The notes beneath the pieces were generated by a model that had not been told where the DNA came from, made no database searches, and saw nothing but the letters and a program-made list of their open reading frames with translations. Position numbers and translations under genes: made by a program. A DNA stretch of 44,697 nt, taken from positions 1-44,697 of the forward strand of contig WANW01000076.1 in the NCBI GenBank assembly GCA_015521615.1, read 5' to 3'. Positions 23,952 to 32,130 of this stretch are shown here, in pieces (position 1 is the first letter of the stretch; each line of letters starts with the position of its first letter). This stretch comes from Candidatus Hydrothermarchaeota archaeon. Its GTDB lineage: Archaea; Hydrothermarchaeota; Hydrothermarchaeia; Hydrothermarchaeales; BMS3B.

Positions 23952-25227
23952 GCTCTCGCCTCGCTATTCTTGCTTCCACGCTTTTAGCGTGCATCTCAAG
24001 TCCTTCCGCCTTTGCAAGTGGCAATATTGCCTTTGCAAGCCTTTCAAGTGCTGCTCTGCTCAGCCTCTGGAAGGATATTACCTTAAGGAAGTCGTAAACG
24101 TTTAGCCCGGAGTAGACGCGCGCATACCCTGCGGTGGGAAGCACGTGGTTTGTGCCGCTCGCATAGTCGCCGCAGGCAACCGGCGAATAGCTGCCCAGGA
24201 AAACTGAGCCCGCGCTCTCTATCCTGCGTAGCACCTCATCGTCGTTGCGGGTAATAATCTCAAGGTGCTCGGGGGCAAACATATTTGCAAAGTCTATCGC
24301 CTGGGCTATGTCGCTGGCTACAAGTATCGCACCATTAGCCTCAATCGCCTGACTTGCCTCAGCTCGAGAGGGTGTTTCCCTTTCGACGATTTCCCTCACC
24401 CGCTCTGCAAGCTTTCGCGAGGTGGTTACGAGCACACTGCTCGCAAGGGGATCGTGCTCCGCCTGGGCAAGCATGTCCAGCGCTATGAAGTGCGCGTCCG
24501 CCGAATCATCGGCAATGATGAGCACCTCGCTCGGACCGGCGGGCAGGTCTATTGCCACGTCTCCGCTCACCAGGCGCTTGGCGGCGGTTACGTAAACATT
24601 GCCCGGTCCCACGATCTTTTCAACCCGCGCTATGCTCTCCGTGCCGTAGGCGAGGGCTGCTATCGCCTGGGCACCGCCGACGCGATAGACCTCGTCCACA
24701 TCCGCGATGGAGCAGGCGGCCAGGGTCAGGGGGTTCACCTCTCCATTCTGCGCTGGCGGCGTGGTCACAACCACCCTGCCCACGCCCGCCACCTTCGCAG
24801 GCACCGCGCACATAAGTACGGTTGAGGGGTAGCTTGCCCTTCCTCCCGGCACGTAGCACCCCACACTGGCGATGGCACGATAAACCTGCCCCAGGGTAAT
24901 GCCGTCCCTGGTATAGCTCCAGTCGCCGCGCAGCTGCCTGCGATGGAAGTCGGCAATGTTCTCCTTCGCAATTTCCAGCGCCTCTATGAGCTTTCCATCC
25001 ACCCTCTCCCTAGCCTTCTCTATTTCCTCCTCGCTGACCCTGAGCTCCTCCACATCGACGCCGTCGAAGCGTCGCGTGAAGTCGCGCAGCGCTTCGTCGC
25101 CTCGTGAGCGGACCTCCGCGATAATCTCCGCTACCTTCGCCTCAACTCCCGCGAGGTCTGCCCTGCCCCTGTGGAGGAGCTTGTCCCTCTGCTCCCGGGT
25201 GAGCTCTGAAATCTCAGAGAAAAGCAT
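23944..25227 (-). CDS. hisD: histidinol dehydrogenase
   Basis: I use the internal ATG (MLFSEISELTREQRD, 427 aa); the track's 32 extra residues read through promoter DNA. The zinc enzyme performs the last two NAD-dependent oxidations of histidine synthesis. Family hallmarks are CYVPGGRASYPS, GGAQAIAALAYGTE, VGPGNVYVTAAKR, DLPAGPSEVLIIAD and FAPEHLEI with its catalytic Glu-His. The C-terminal SGLNVYDFLKVISFQ also fits. A TTTAAATACC box lies about 26 nt before the ATG with no SD, consistent with a leaderless mRNA. No other his genes are nearby. It overlaps aspS by 8 nt, an amino-acid/translation pairing without evident mechanistic link. Confidence 0.95.
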   Translation of the reverse strand: MLFSEISELTREQRDKLLHRGRADLAGVEAKVAEIIAEVRSRGDEALRDFTRRFDGVDVEELRVSEEEIEKARERVDGKLIEALEIAKENIADFHRRQLRGDWSYTRDGITLGQVYRAIASVGCYVPGGRASYPSTVLMCAVPAKVAGVGRVVVTTPPAQNGEVNPLTLAACSIADVDEVYRVGGAQAIAALAYGTESIARVEKIVGPGNVYVTAAKRLVSGDVAIDLPAGPSEVLIIADDSADAHFIALDMLAQAEHDPLASSVLVTTSRKLAERVREIVERETPSRAEASQAIEANGAILVASDIAQAIDFANMFAPEHLEIITRNDDEVLRRIESAGSVFLGSYSPVACGDYASGTNHVLPTAGYARVYSGLNVYDFLKVISFQRLSRAALERLAKAILPLAKAEGLEMHAKSVEARIARREHD

Positions 25228-25506
25228 CCTGATGAAGTAGGGCTTGAAGGTATTTAAATTTGTTGTGGAAGCATGCGGCTGCAGCAGGTGGAGAATAATC
25301 AGAAGGCATAAGCGCCCTTGCATCCTTGGTGTACGCTTCAGATAGGGTATTATGGAAATTGGGAGTTAAAATGTGCCCGGAGTACCGTTTTGGACGGTCT
25401 TATGAGTAGTTGTTGCAAGAGGGTGTCTTATGAATTTCCACTCGCCTACAGTTCTACGAACAAATTTCTTCATCCTTCAGGTGTGATTAGGGTGTGAGGT
25501 GATGAA
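25228..25506. other. 279-nt intergenic region with hisD and lipoprotein promoters
   Basis: The minus side holds ggtatttaaatttg (about 25247-25260), the hisD TATA box. On the plus side gtgaggtgatgaaATG supplies a strong GAGGTGAT SD for the lipoprotein gene. In the middle, accgttttggacggt (about 25384-25398) is a 5-bp inverted repeat. A 35-codon minus ORF (25366-25473) lacks an SD and family resemblance. No RNA gene is evident. Confidence 0.45.
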
Positions 25507-25995
25507 ATGAGAGGAATCGTTATAATTTTACTGATTGGCTCGATTGTGCTGTTTACGGGCTGTACATCGTCTGATAGCGGAAGTAGCACTTCCATCTCAA
25601 CCGCCTCCGGGAAAACCCTCAATGAGAGGGACCTGATGAGGAAAAGCAGTCAGGGCGAGGTGGATGTGGATGTGGTTTACCTCAATCCGCTGATGCCGGA
25701 GGAGAAGGAGAAAATAGTATTTAAGGTGTACCTGAACACCCACACTGTCGATCTCTCCGGCTACAGGGTTGAGAAGTTATCCACCTTCAGGAACAGTCGC
25801 GGAATCCAGGTCAGTGAGGGCTTCAAATGGGTGCCGGAGATGGAGTCCGGGCACCACCGCTACGGCTACCTTGTACTTCCTGCAAGAATAAACGGCACAG
25901 AGCTTGTGACGCCGGAGGACGAGTACATAGAGCTGGTTATTGACGGCATTCAGGGCAGGAGAATCTTCAGGTGGGACCTGAAGGAGTTGAGTTGA
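25507..25995 (+). CDS. secreted lipoprotein, unknown, first gene of CCxHH operon
   Basis: This 162-aa lipoprotein has a signal peptide and lipobox (LFTGC), so it is anchored outside the membrane by Cys19. A Ser-rich linker (SSDSGSSTSISTAS) leads to a beta-rich domain. It contains WVPEMESGHHRYGYLVLP, a His-His-Arg-Tyr signature reminiscent of secreted domains that accompany metal or redox membrane proteins; I do not recall a named function. A GAGGTGAT SD precedes the ATG. Its TGA overlaps the next gene's ATG (TGATG), so both are translated together. The HH pair and the CCxHH partner suggest metal binding, which is inference. Confidence 0.8.
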   Translation: MRGIVIILLIGSIVLFTGCTSSDSGSSTSISTASGKTLNERDLMRKSSQGEVDVDVVYLNPLMPEEKEKIVFKVYLNTHTVDLSGYRVEKLSTFRNSRGIQVSEGFKWVPEMESGHHRYGYLVLPARINGTELVTPEDEYIELVIDGIQGRRIFRWDLKELS

Positions 25996-26588
25996 TGCAA
26001 AGCGAGGATTTCAATACGCTAAGGACTCGAGCGATTATCGCAGGCTTCGGAGGTGCTTCCCTCCTTCTCCTCCTCTACTTTGGCATTCTCACCGCTGTGC
26101 AGAGCTTTGAGCACGCCCTGAGGTCTTTTCTGGAGCTCTGGTACTGGATTATCGCTCTTTTCGCAGGTTTTGGCACGCAGATGGCATTGTACTACTACAT
26201 CAGAGCAGTTTCAAAGCTCAGAAAAGCTCATGCCGGTGCAGGTGTCGCCGCAAGTGGGGGCATGAGCGGCGCCGCTATGGTAGCGTGCTGCGCCCACCAC
26301 GTCAGTGATGTTCTTCCGCTTTTCGGCGTCTCTGCGGCGGCGCTTTTCCTGACTGAGTACCAGCTTCTCTTTATGGTGCTTGGCCTGCTTTCAAATCTCG
26401 TGGGTATTGCCTTTATGCTCAAAATTATTGCTCAGGGTGCTCTCTTCCAGGAAGGAAGCAGGCTCCGGGTGCTCTGCAGGGTGGACATGGAGAGGGTGTT
26501 CAGACTCACCCTCGTGGCGGCGGCGCTCACCTTTGTTCTCGTGGCCATCGCTGGCTACCTGGGCGCAATTGACCTCTCCCCTTACTAA
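25995..26588 (+). CDS. five-helix membrane protein with CCAHH motif
   Basis: I start at ATG 25995 (MQSEDFNTLRTRAI, 197 aa), which overlaps the lipoprotein stop as TGATG; the track start lies inside that gene. There are about five hydrophobic helices (roughly 13-38, 47-70, 88-108, 112-138, 168-195). The middle one starts with AMVACCAHHVSDVLP, a Cys-Cys-x-His-His cluster that is a plausible metal or haem site at a membrane surface. Gly/Ala-rich AGAGVAASGGMSGAA precedes it. The coupling to a HHR-containing lipoprotein suggests a two-part metal or electron-handling unit. It ends in a 4-nt convergent overlap with the DUF63 gene. No named function is known to me. Confidence 0.82.
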   Translation: MQSEDFNTLRTRAIIAGFGGASLLLLLYFGILTAVQSFEHALRSFLELWYWIIALFAGFGTQMALYYYIRAVSKLRKAHAGAGVAASGGMSGAAMVACCAHHVSDVLPLFGVSAAALFLTEYQLLFMVLGLLSNLVGIAFMLKIIAQGALFQEGSRLRVLCRVDMERVFRLTLVAAALTFVLVAIAGYLGAIDLSPY

Positions 26589-27445
26589 ACCCCCAAAAGC
26601 ACCTGAAGCGAGTTGTGCAGGCCCATGGGCAGGCTGAGCACCAGCAGGATAAGCTTGGTGAGCCAGTGGGTTTCGTCTTTGCGTGGCACGTCTCTCTCAA
26701 CGAAGTAAAGGATAGTCAGGTAGAGGCCCATCTTGAAAAGGGGGTAAATTAGAGGGTGCGCAGATAGCATGCTCTGGGTGAGGGGCTGCTCTGCTGCATA
26801 ACCCAGGGAAAGCGAAGCCAGGCTCACCGAGGCGGCGTCGAAGGCAACGCCCCACACAATTAGGGTATTCAAGCGGGAGGCCAGGTTGAGCCGCCTCAGC
26901 GGGAGCATGGCAATGAGAGCAAGCCCCAGAGAGAACAGAAGGATGCCTGTGAAGACCCTCACCTGGAGCCTGAGCGGCTCACCCGAAAAGAGAGATATCG
27001 CGCGCTGCGAGGCCACGAGGTAGAGGTCATGGAGAAAAAGCACAGAGGCGAAGGCGCACAGGACCATGCCCGAGTAGAAGACCACCCGGTGATACCTCCC
27101 CTTCTCCAGCGCTATCCCGGCGGTGAGGGATAATAAAACAAGGGAGAGGATTAAAAAGTAAACCCCGGGCGTGAGGAACAGAAAGCTGTGGGGAACCAGG
27201 CCTGAGCCACTTACCCTTGCGAACTCTTCCAGTGCCCTTATCAGGCCGCCCAGAATCACAAAGGGGACAAGAGCTCTGAAAAGCCCCTCATCCAGGCGAA
27301 CGTCGAGACGCCTTAAGAGTCGCAGCACGGCGTAGGCGCCTAGGATAAGGAGGATTCCGTAGGCTATGGTATTGTAGGGGTTGTAGCCTGAGCCTGTCTG
27401 GAGAGGTTTGACGAAGTATTCGTAAAAGAAGTTGCTCAGACTCAT
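26585..27445 (-). CDS. DUF63 family archaeal membrane protein
   Basis: I choose the ATG at 27445 (MSLSNFFYEYFVKPL, 286 aa). An ACTATAAATAG TATA box lies about 26-34 nt upstream and no SD is present, so it is likely leaderless; the track adds 16 promoter-derived residues. There are seven or eight predicted helices. GSGYNPYNTIAYG and ALVPFVILGGLIRALEEF are the family's hallmark segments. DUF63 is widespread in archaea and of unknown function. It is convergent with the CCAHH gene and not in an operon with the SHOCT genes that follow, which lie upstream of it on the same strand. Confidence 0.9.
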   Translation of the reverse strand: MSLSNFFYEYFVKPLQTGSGYNPYNTIAYGILLILGAYAVLRLLRRLDVRLDEGLFRALVPFVILGGLIRALEEFARVSGSGLVPHSFLFLTPGVYFLILSLVLLSLTAGIALEKGRYHRVVFYSGMVLCAFASVLFLHDLYLVASQRAISLFSGEPLRLQVRVFTGILLFSLGLALIAMLPLRRLNLASRLNTLIVWGVAFDAASVSLASLSLGYAAEQPLTQSMLSAHPLIYPLFKMGLYLTILYFVERDVPRKDETHWLTKLILLVLSLPMGLHNSLQVLLGV

Positions 27446-27517
27446 GGAGAATCTGGGAACCTGCTCACTATTTATAGTTTTTATTTGCCACAATGGAAAA
27501 TTTCTGATGGAAATCTT

Positions 27518-27883
27518 TTACTTCTCTTCCAGCAGCCTCCTTGCTTCTTCGTACTCCTCCCGGGTTATCTCCCCGCGGGCAAATCTTGCGTTAAGCTCAT
27601 CTATGGCGCTGGGTTTGCGCTCTCCGCCAGAGAGCAGCAGGTAGAGGAAAGCTATGACAAGCACCCAGAAGGCCAGACCAAAGCCGCGGAAGCCATACCA
27701 GGACATGTGACGCAGGTGCATCTGCTGCATGCTATCAGCGGCACCCCATGGTGCAGCGCCTGTTAGAAAGCTCCCCCAGACGCGGCACACCCCTAAGGCG
27801 GAGCCGCCGCTCTCGTAGTGCCAGGTCAGGAGGAGCAAAAGTGCGAGAAGCCCGAAGGCTGCATATGCAATATACCTGCTCAT
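27518..27883 (-). CDS. membrane protein with C-terminal SHOCT domain (121 aa)
   Basis: This small protein has two clear hydrophobic segments, an N-terminal helix (about 6-22) and a second near 60-82 (FGLAFWVLVIAFLYLL). It ends with the short SHOCT helix pair ELNARFARGEITREEYEEAR. SHOCT domains are short oligomerisation or interaction modules often attached to membrane anchors. A GGAGGTTG SD lies a few nt before the ATG, inside the end of the upstream SHOCT gene one base away. The loop between helices has MQQMHLRHMSW, a Met/His-rich patch that could bind metal. The likely partners are the adjacent SHOCT and Met/Gly-rich proteins. Confidence 0.88.
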   Translation of the reverse strand: MSRYIAYAAFGLLALLLLLTWHYESGGSALGVCRVWGSFLTGAAPWGAADSMQQMHLRHMSWYGFRGFGLAFWVLVIAFLYLLLSGGERKPSAIDELNARFARGEITREEYEEARRLLEEK

Positions 27884-27884
27884 T

Positions 27885-28154
27885 TCAACCTCCTATCTCT
27901 TCCTTCATTCTCAGGTACTCCTCGCGGGAGATTTCGCCTCTCGCATACCTCTCCTTCAGTATCTCCAGTGCGCTCTTTTCTTTCTCCTCTCTGCCGGCAA
28001 GGGCATAGTACAGTAGCGCAGCAACCGCTATCCAGAAGAGTACCCCTATGCCCATGCCTATGCCCATCATACCGCCCATTCCAAAGCCCGGAATGAGCAG
28101 GATGAGGAGGAGTATTCCAAGACCTATCGCCACGAGTGTATTCTTTTCGCTCAT
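27885..28154 (-). CDS. membrane protein with C-terminal SHOCT domain (89 aa)
   Basis: I start at ATG 28154 (MSEKNTLVAIGLG) because GAGGTGAT lies 4-7 nt upstream; the track adds 21 residues from the spacer. The 89-aa product has two hydrophobic helices separated by a Gly/Met-rich stretch (GFGMGGMMGIGMGIG). The SHOCT pair ILKERYARGEISREEYLRMK follows. The MGG-rich motif echoes the neighbouring 279-aa Met/Gly-rich protein. It lies 1 nt upstream of the second SHOCT gene and 28 nt downstream of the Met/Gly-rich gene, so all three form one operon. The function is unknown. Confidence 0.88.
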   Translation of the reverse strand: MSEKNTLVAIGLGILLLILLIPGFGMGGMMGIGMGIGVLFWIAVAALLYYALAGREEKEKSALEILKERYARGEISREEYLRMKEEIGG

Positions 28155-28182
28155 TTGCATCACCTCTAAAAAGGCGAGAGGG

Positions 28183-29022
28183 CTACTCCTCGTGCCCCTC
28201 GCCCTCGTATTCACCATGCCAGCTGTGGAACCACACCTCGCCGGTGAAGCCGTTGACGCTCAGCATACCAGTTATGTTTCCGTTCTCGTCAAGGGTGTGC
28301 AGCGTGTAGTAGCCGTAGAACTCGTCCGCGTGGTCATCCGCCTTCCAGCCGGGGGCAAAGACATCGAGATAACGCTGGGCTATCTTTACCGCCTCTTCCT
28401 CGGTTATTTTATTCTCTGTTACGTAGCCGAAGCTGTGATGCCCGTACTTCAGGTTCCACATCATGTTGGGCCCGGGCTCGGGCGTAACCACACCAGTGCG
28501 CTTATCAACGAGAAGCTCAAAGGCAGCCTTGCCGGTGTCCTTCTCCTCAACTATGGCGTAGTAGTTGTACTGGAACTCCATTATCTCCCTGATTCCCAGG
28601 TTGGGGTCGCCGATGTAGCCGAGATAGCTGGTGAGTGCCTCCTCTGCCTGCTCCCGGGTTATCTCCTCGCCATTCGCAGGTACACCCCAGAAGCCGCCGC
28701 AGCCACTCATTACGCCGCTATAGCCGCCGGGCATGCCATAGCCGCCCATCATACCACCGTAGCCAGCACCGCCCATCATCCCTGCGCCCATACCATAGCC
28801 AGCGAAGCCTCCACCGAGGAAGCCGCCGAGAAATCTATCTATAAAGCCTCTCTTGCTTGTCTGCGTGTAGTCGTCTCCCCAAGCATAACCTGGGGCAACG
28901 CCATAGCCGCCCATCATTCCGCCGCCCATGCCGTAGCCACCCATCATGCCCATGGCGAAGGTGTAGCCGAGCAGCAGGGCGTAGCTTGCAAGCACAGCGA
29001 TTGCAACCTTCTTCTTTTCCAT
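28183..29022 (-). CDS. Met/Gly/Tyr-rich exported protein with PepSY-like domains
   Basis: This 279-aa protein starts with a hydrophobic signal or anchor (VAIAVLASYALLLGYTFAMG). A low-complexity region (about 25-115) follows, built of repeats such as MMGGYGMGGG and MMGGYGMPGG. The second half has two PepSY-like segments: ITREQAEEALTSYLG with DKRTGVV, and ITEEEAVKIAQRYLD with VNGFTGEVWFHSWHG. The tail is His/Glu-rich (HGEYEGEGHEE). Met- and His-rich exported proteins commonly bind copper or other soft metals, but here that is inference. The SD is GAGGTGATTTGAA, and a TATA-like AAATTATAGC sits about 40 nt upstream. It leads the operon with the two SHOCT proteins. Confidence 0.85.
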   Translation of the reverse strand: MEKKKVAIAVLASYALLLGYTFAMGMMGGYGMGGGMMGGYGVAPGYAWGDDYTQTSKRGFIDRFLGGFLGGGFAGYGMGAGMMGGAGYGGMMGGYGMPGGYSGVMSGCGGFWGVPANGEEITREQAEEALTSYLGYIGDPNLGIREIMEFQYNYYAIVEEKDTGKAAFELLVDKRTGVVTPEPGPNMMWNLKYGHHSFGYVTENKITEEEAVKIAQRYLDVFAPGWKADDHADEFYGYYTLHTLDENGNITGMLSVNGFTGEVWFHSWHGEYEGEGHEE

Positions 29023-29440
29023 TTCAAATCACCTCGCCACTTTCTTGGCGGCGGCGGAGCTATAATTTGCCTACACGACCGACACTTCCTGACGATTCCA
29101 CAAAGTTTGAATTTGATATAGAATGTCCAGGACCGTCCATAAATGCAAAATATGAGTAAAAACAACATATTATGTAATATCAAAAACAAACACGACATAA
29201 CGTAATGTTTTGATAAAAATAATAAGATATCAATCAGGTATTTATCTGGCTGGAATACTGTCGCCGCTGTCCAGTTTATAATTTTTGATTATAAATTAAA
29301 ATATTAATTTTTATAGTTATGAGGGTTTTATTACATTAATTTATATAAAGTAAAAATGCCCCGTGGGTATAAAATTTTATTTTAGAAAGATTTTTATTGT
29401 AGCCTATATAAATGATAAGATTATCCCATAAAATGGTGAG
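29023..29440. promoter_or_regulatory. 418-nt AT-rich divergent intergenic region
   Basis: This region separates the Met/Gly-rich operon (minus) from the first histidine kinase (plus). gctataatttg (about 29059-29069) is the likely minus TATA box, and cctatataaatg (29403-29414) the plus one. In between is an AT-rich tract with inverted repeats: tttataa-tttttga-ttataaa (29275-29295) and aattaa-aata-ttaatt (29294-29309). I see no gene or structural RNA; ORFs here are short and lack an SD. Confidence 0.45.
29275..29309. repeat. overlapping AT-rich inverted repeats
   Basis: Two perfect inverted repeats overlap by two bases: a 7-bp stem with a 7-nt loop, then a 6-bp stem with a 4-nt loop. They lie roughly midway between divergent promoters. 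They could be a regulator site or merely reflect the high AT content. Confidence 0.4.
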
Positions 29441-31996
29441 GTGTACTTGGGTTTGAAGAAGTTGTCCTCAAAAGCAGAAAAGAGCGAGCTACTGGAGGAT
29501 GTTTTTAACGCCATGGATGAGGGGGTAATTGTTGTCGACCTCGACAAAAATATTATTGAGGCTAACCCCGCTGCCCTGAAACTTTTCGGACGGAAGAGGG
29601 AGGAACTTATAGGCAGGAAGTGTTATGTGGTTGCCCATGGGGAGGAGAAGCCGTGTAAAGAGGTGGTTTGCACTCTGGAAGAGGTATTGAAGCGTGGGAA
29701 AATAAGCGGACTGGTACATGAGCACATAAAGGGTAGTGGGGAGAGGTGGATTGCAGAGATATCTGCCACGCCTCTGAGGGATAAAAATGGCAGAATTATT
29801 GGCATGGTGGAGATAAACAGAGATGTAACCAGGCAGAAACGTGCAGAGAAGGAGATTGAACACTTAAACAGTGTTTTAAAGGCTATAAATGAGATAAGCA
29901 GTGTTATAACCCGTGAGAAGGATGTATACTCTCTTCTGCAGAAGATATGTGATATTCTACACAGGGTCAGAGGATATAAGATGGTGTGGGCAGGTCTCCT
30001 CAGGGAGGAAACCAAGGAAGTTGTTCCCGTGGCCAAGGCAGGAATTGAGGAAGGTTATCTTGAGAATGTGCGCATAACCTATAACGATTCGGAAACAGGC
30101 AGAGGGCCCACAGGTATGGCGATAAAAACGCGCAAGCCTCAGGTCATGAAGGACATCCCCCATGATGAGCGCTTCAAGCCCTGGCGGGAGGAGGCGCTGA
30201 AAAGGGGGTATGTTTCATCCGCGGCGGTGCCTCTGGTTTATGGTGATCGGGTGTACGGCGCCCTCAATGTTTATTCAGATTCAAGTGACATTTTCACAGA
30301 TGAGGAGATAAAACTGCTCATGCGGGTGGGGGAGGACATTGCATTCGCATTAAAGGCTATTGAAGATGAGGAGAAGAAAAAGAAGGCAGAACTCGCCGCC
30401 AGGAAACGTGGAGAGCAGCATGCAGTTATTGCGAGGATTGGGGAGCTCTTCATGAGGGGGGCGGAGATTGAGGCACTTATGCAGGAGGCTGTGGAGCTGG
30501 TCGCCAGGGTAATGAATGTTGAGTTCTGCAAAATTCTGTGGCTCGAAGATGATAAACTGCGTCTTATCGCAGGTGTGGGCTGGCGCCCTGGTCTTGTGGG
30601 GAGGGCCACTGTTGACACAGAGACCGCATCTCAGGCGGGGTATACCCTTAAAGTAAGGAAGCCGGTTATTGTGGAGGACCTCCGTCAGGAGAAGCGATTC
30701 TCACCACCACCTCTGCTTAAGGAACATGGCGTAGTTTCGGGCATAAGTGTGCCCATGATTTATAAGGACAAGGTCTACGGGGTAATGGGAGTACACTCGC
30801 GGCAGAAGAGGATTTTTACCTCTGCTGATATCGACTTCTTGCAGTCAGTGGCAAATATTATAACTGTGGCATTTGAGCGAAAACGGGCGGAGAAGATACT
30901 TGAGGAGTCTCAGAAAAAGCTGCGTGAACTTTTGAGGGAGATGGACAGTATCCTCCACACGGTGCCGGCGGCGGTGCTCACCACTGACGGCGAGGGTAAC
31001 ATAACCTTCTTCAACCGCCGGGCCATGGCATATCTTGAGAGAGACGAGGATGAGATTTTTGGAACAAATATATGGGAACATTTTAAGGAGCCTCAGGTGG
31101 AGGAAAAGGTGCGTGAGCTGCTCAGCGGAAGTGCTGTGGAGGAGCCGATAACACTGGAGGCCACACTGCTCTCCGGCAGGATGGTTCAGCTTTCTATCTC
31201 TGCCATGCGTGATGAGGATGGCGGGATAGAGGGCGCAGTTGTTTCCTTTGTGGATATAACCCAGCAAAAGGAGGCGCAGCAAAAGCTGGAGCGGGCCTAT
31301 GAGGAGCTTAAGGAGATAGATGAGCTGAAGAGCAACATAATAGCCAACGTCTCACATGAGCTTCGAACCCCAATAACAATAGCCAAGGGCTTCATAGAGC
31401 TTGCAATGGTAGAGGATGATGAAGAGGACCGCATCAATGAGCTCAAAGCTGCTATTGGGGCGCTTCACAGACTTAACGATATTGTTGAGGACCTTATAGA
31501 AATTGCAACTGTTCAGCGGGGAGACCTCACACTGCACAAAAAGCGTGTGAACCTCGCTGAGATAATTACAGGTGCCGTTAAAGAAAAGGAGAAGCTGGCA
31601 AAGGAGAAAGGCATAAAGATGAAGGTGGAGCTCGGGTATGAGGGCGAAATGATGGCCGACCCCTTTAAGCTGAAGCGAGCTATTTTGAATCTCCTGGACA
31701 ATGCTATAAAATTTAATCGCATGGGTGGAGAGGTGAGGATAAGGGTATCGGAGGAGCAGGGGTGGATTAAAATAGCTATCACTGATACCGGAATAGGTAT
31801 TCCTGAAGACAGGCTGGAGGACATCTTTAAACCCCTGACACAGCTCGACTCAAGTCCTACCCGGAGATATGGAGGCACAGGCACTGGGTTAGCGGTTGCA
31901 AAGCGCATAGTAGAGGCGCATGGAGGTAAAATCTGGGTGGAGTCTGAGGTGGGGAAGGGTTCCACTTTTTATATAACCCTTCCTGCTAATATATAA
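29441..31996 (+). CDS. PAS-GAF-GAF-PAS sensor histidine kinase
   Basis: This 851-aa cytoplasmic kinase has no clear membrane helix. In order it has PAS (about 15-135), GAF (about 150-305), GAF (about 325-480), a coiled linker, PAS (about 500-615), HisKA with phospho-acceptor His639 (VSHELRTP), and HATPase_c (N-box [10 protein letters not shown]-boxes DTGIGIP and GTGTGLAV). It autophosphorylates in response to a small-molecule or redox signal and passes phosphate to a receiver, perhaps the one at 33.6 kb. The start is uncertain: the track uses a GTG abutting GGTGAG, and TTG codons three and five are better spaced from the SD. Its HisKA shares a 66-bp identical stretch with the next kinase. Confidence 0.93.
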   Translation: MYLGLKKLSSKAEKSELLEDVFNAMDEGVIVVDLDKNIIEANPAALKLFGRKREELIGRKCYVVAHGEEKPCKEVVCTLEEVLKRGKISGLVHEHIKGSGERWIAEISATPLRDKNGRIIGMVEINRDVTRQKRAEKEIEHLNSVLKAINEISSVITREKDVYSLLQKICDILHRVRGYKMVWAGLLREETKEVVPVAKAGIEEGYLENVRITYNDSETGRGPTGMAIKTRKPQVMKDIPHDERFKPWREEALKRGYVSSAAVPLVYGDRVYGALNVYSDSSDIFTDEEIKLLMRVGEDIAFALKAIEDEEKKKKAELAARKRGEQHAVIARIGELFMRGAEIEALMQEAVELVARVMNVEFCKILWLEDDKLRLIAGVGWRPGLVGRATVDTETASQAGYTLKVRKPVIVEDLRQEKRFSPPPLLKEHGVVSGISVPMIYKDKVYGVMGVHSRQKRIFTSADIDFLQSVANIITVAFERKRAEKILEESQKKLRELLREMDSILHTVPAAVLTTDGEGNITFFNRRAMAYLERDEDEIFGTNIWEHFKEPQVEEKVRELLSGSAVEEPITLEATLLSGRMVQLSISAMRDEDGGIEGAVVSFVDITQQKEAQQKLERAYEELKEIDELKSNIIANVSHELRTPITIAKGFIELAMVEDDEEDRINELKAAIGALHRLNDIVEDLIEIATVQRGDLTLHKKRVNLAEIITGAVKEKEKLAKEKGIKMKVELGYEGEMMADPFKLKRAILNLLDNAIKFNRMGGEVRIRVSEEQGWIKIAITDTGIGIPEDRLEDIFKPLTQLDSSPTRRYGGTGTGLAVAKRIVEAHGGKIWVESEVGKGSTFYITLPANI
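31326..31391 (+). repeat. 66-bp perfect repeat, copy 1 (HisKA of kinase 1)
   Basis: This segment, from tgaagagcaa to agggct, is identical base for base to 32888-32953. It encodes the H-box region [20 protein letters not shown]. Flanking sequence differs, including at synonymous sites. See copy 2. Confidence 0.95.
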
Positions 31997-32130
31997 CGAA
32001 GTGCAGCCGTTGCTTTTGAAAAAATTTAAAATTTCCTGCTAAAAACTTAGAGATATTAAAAAGTCGTTCATTAAAAATGAAACAATTTAAAATAAAATCT
32101 ATTTTATAAAAATACTTAAATAACACATGG

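Noticed and set aside
25366-25473. 35-aa minus-strand ORF (MKKFVRRTVGEWKF)
   Set aside because: It has no SD or recognisable family and lies among promoter elements. A decayed transposase or gene fragment is possible but unsupported.
28048-29121. 357-aa plus-strand ORF rich in Ala/His
   Set aside because: It is antisense to the SHOCT and Met/Gly-rich genes. Its His/Ala repeats simply mirror the MMGG repeats on the other strand.
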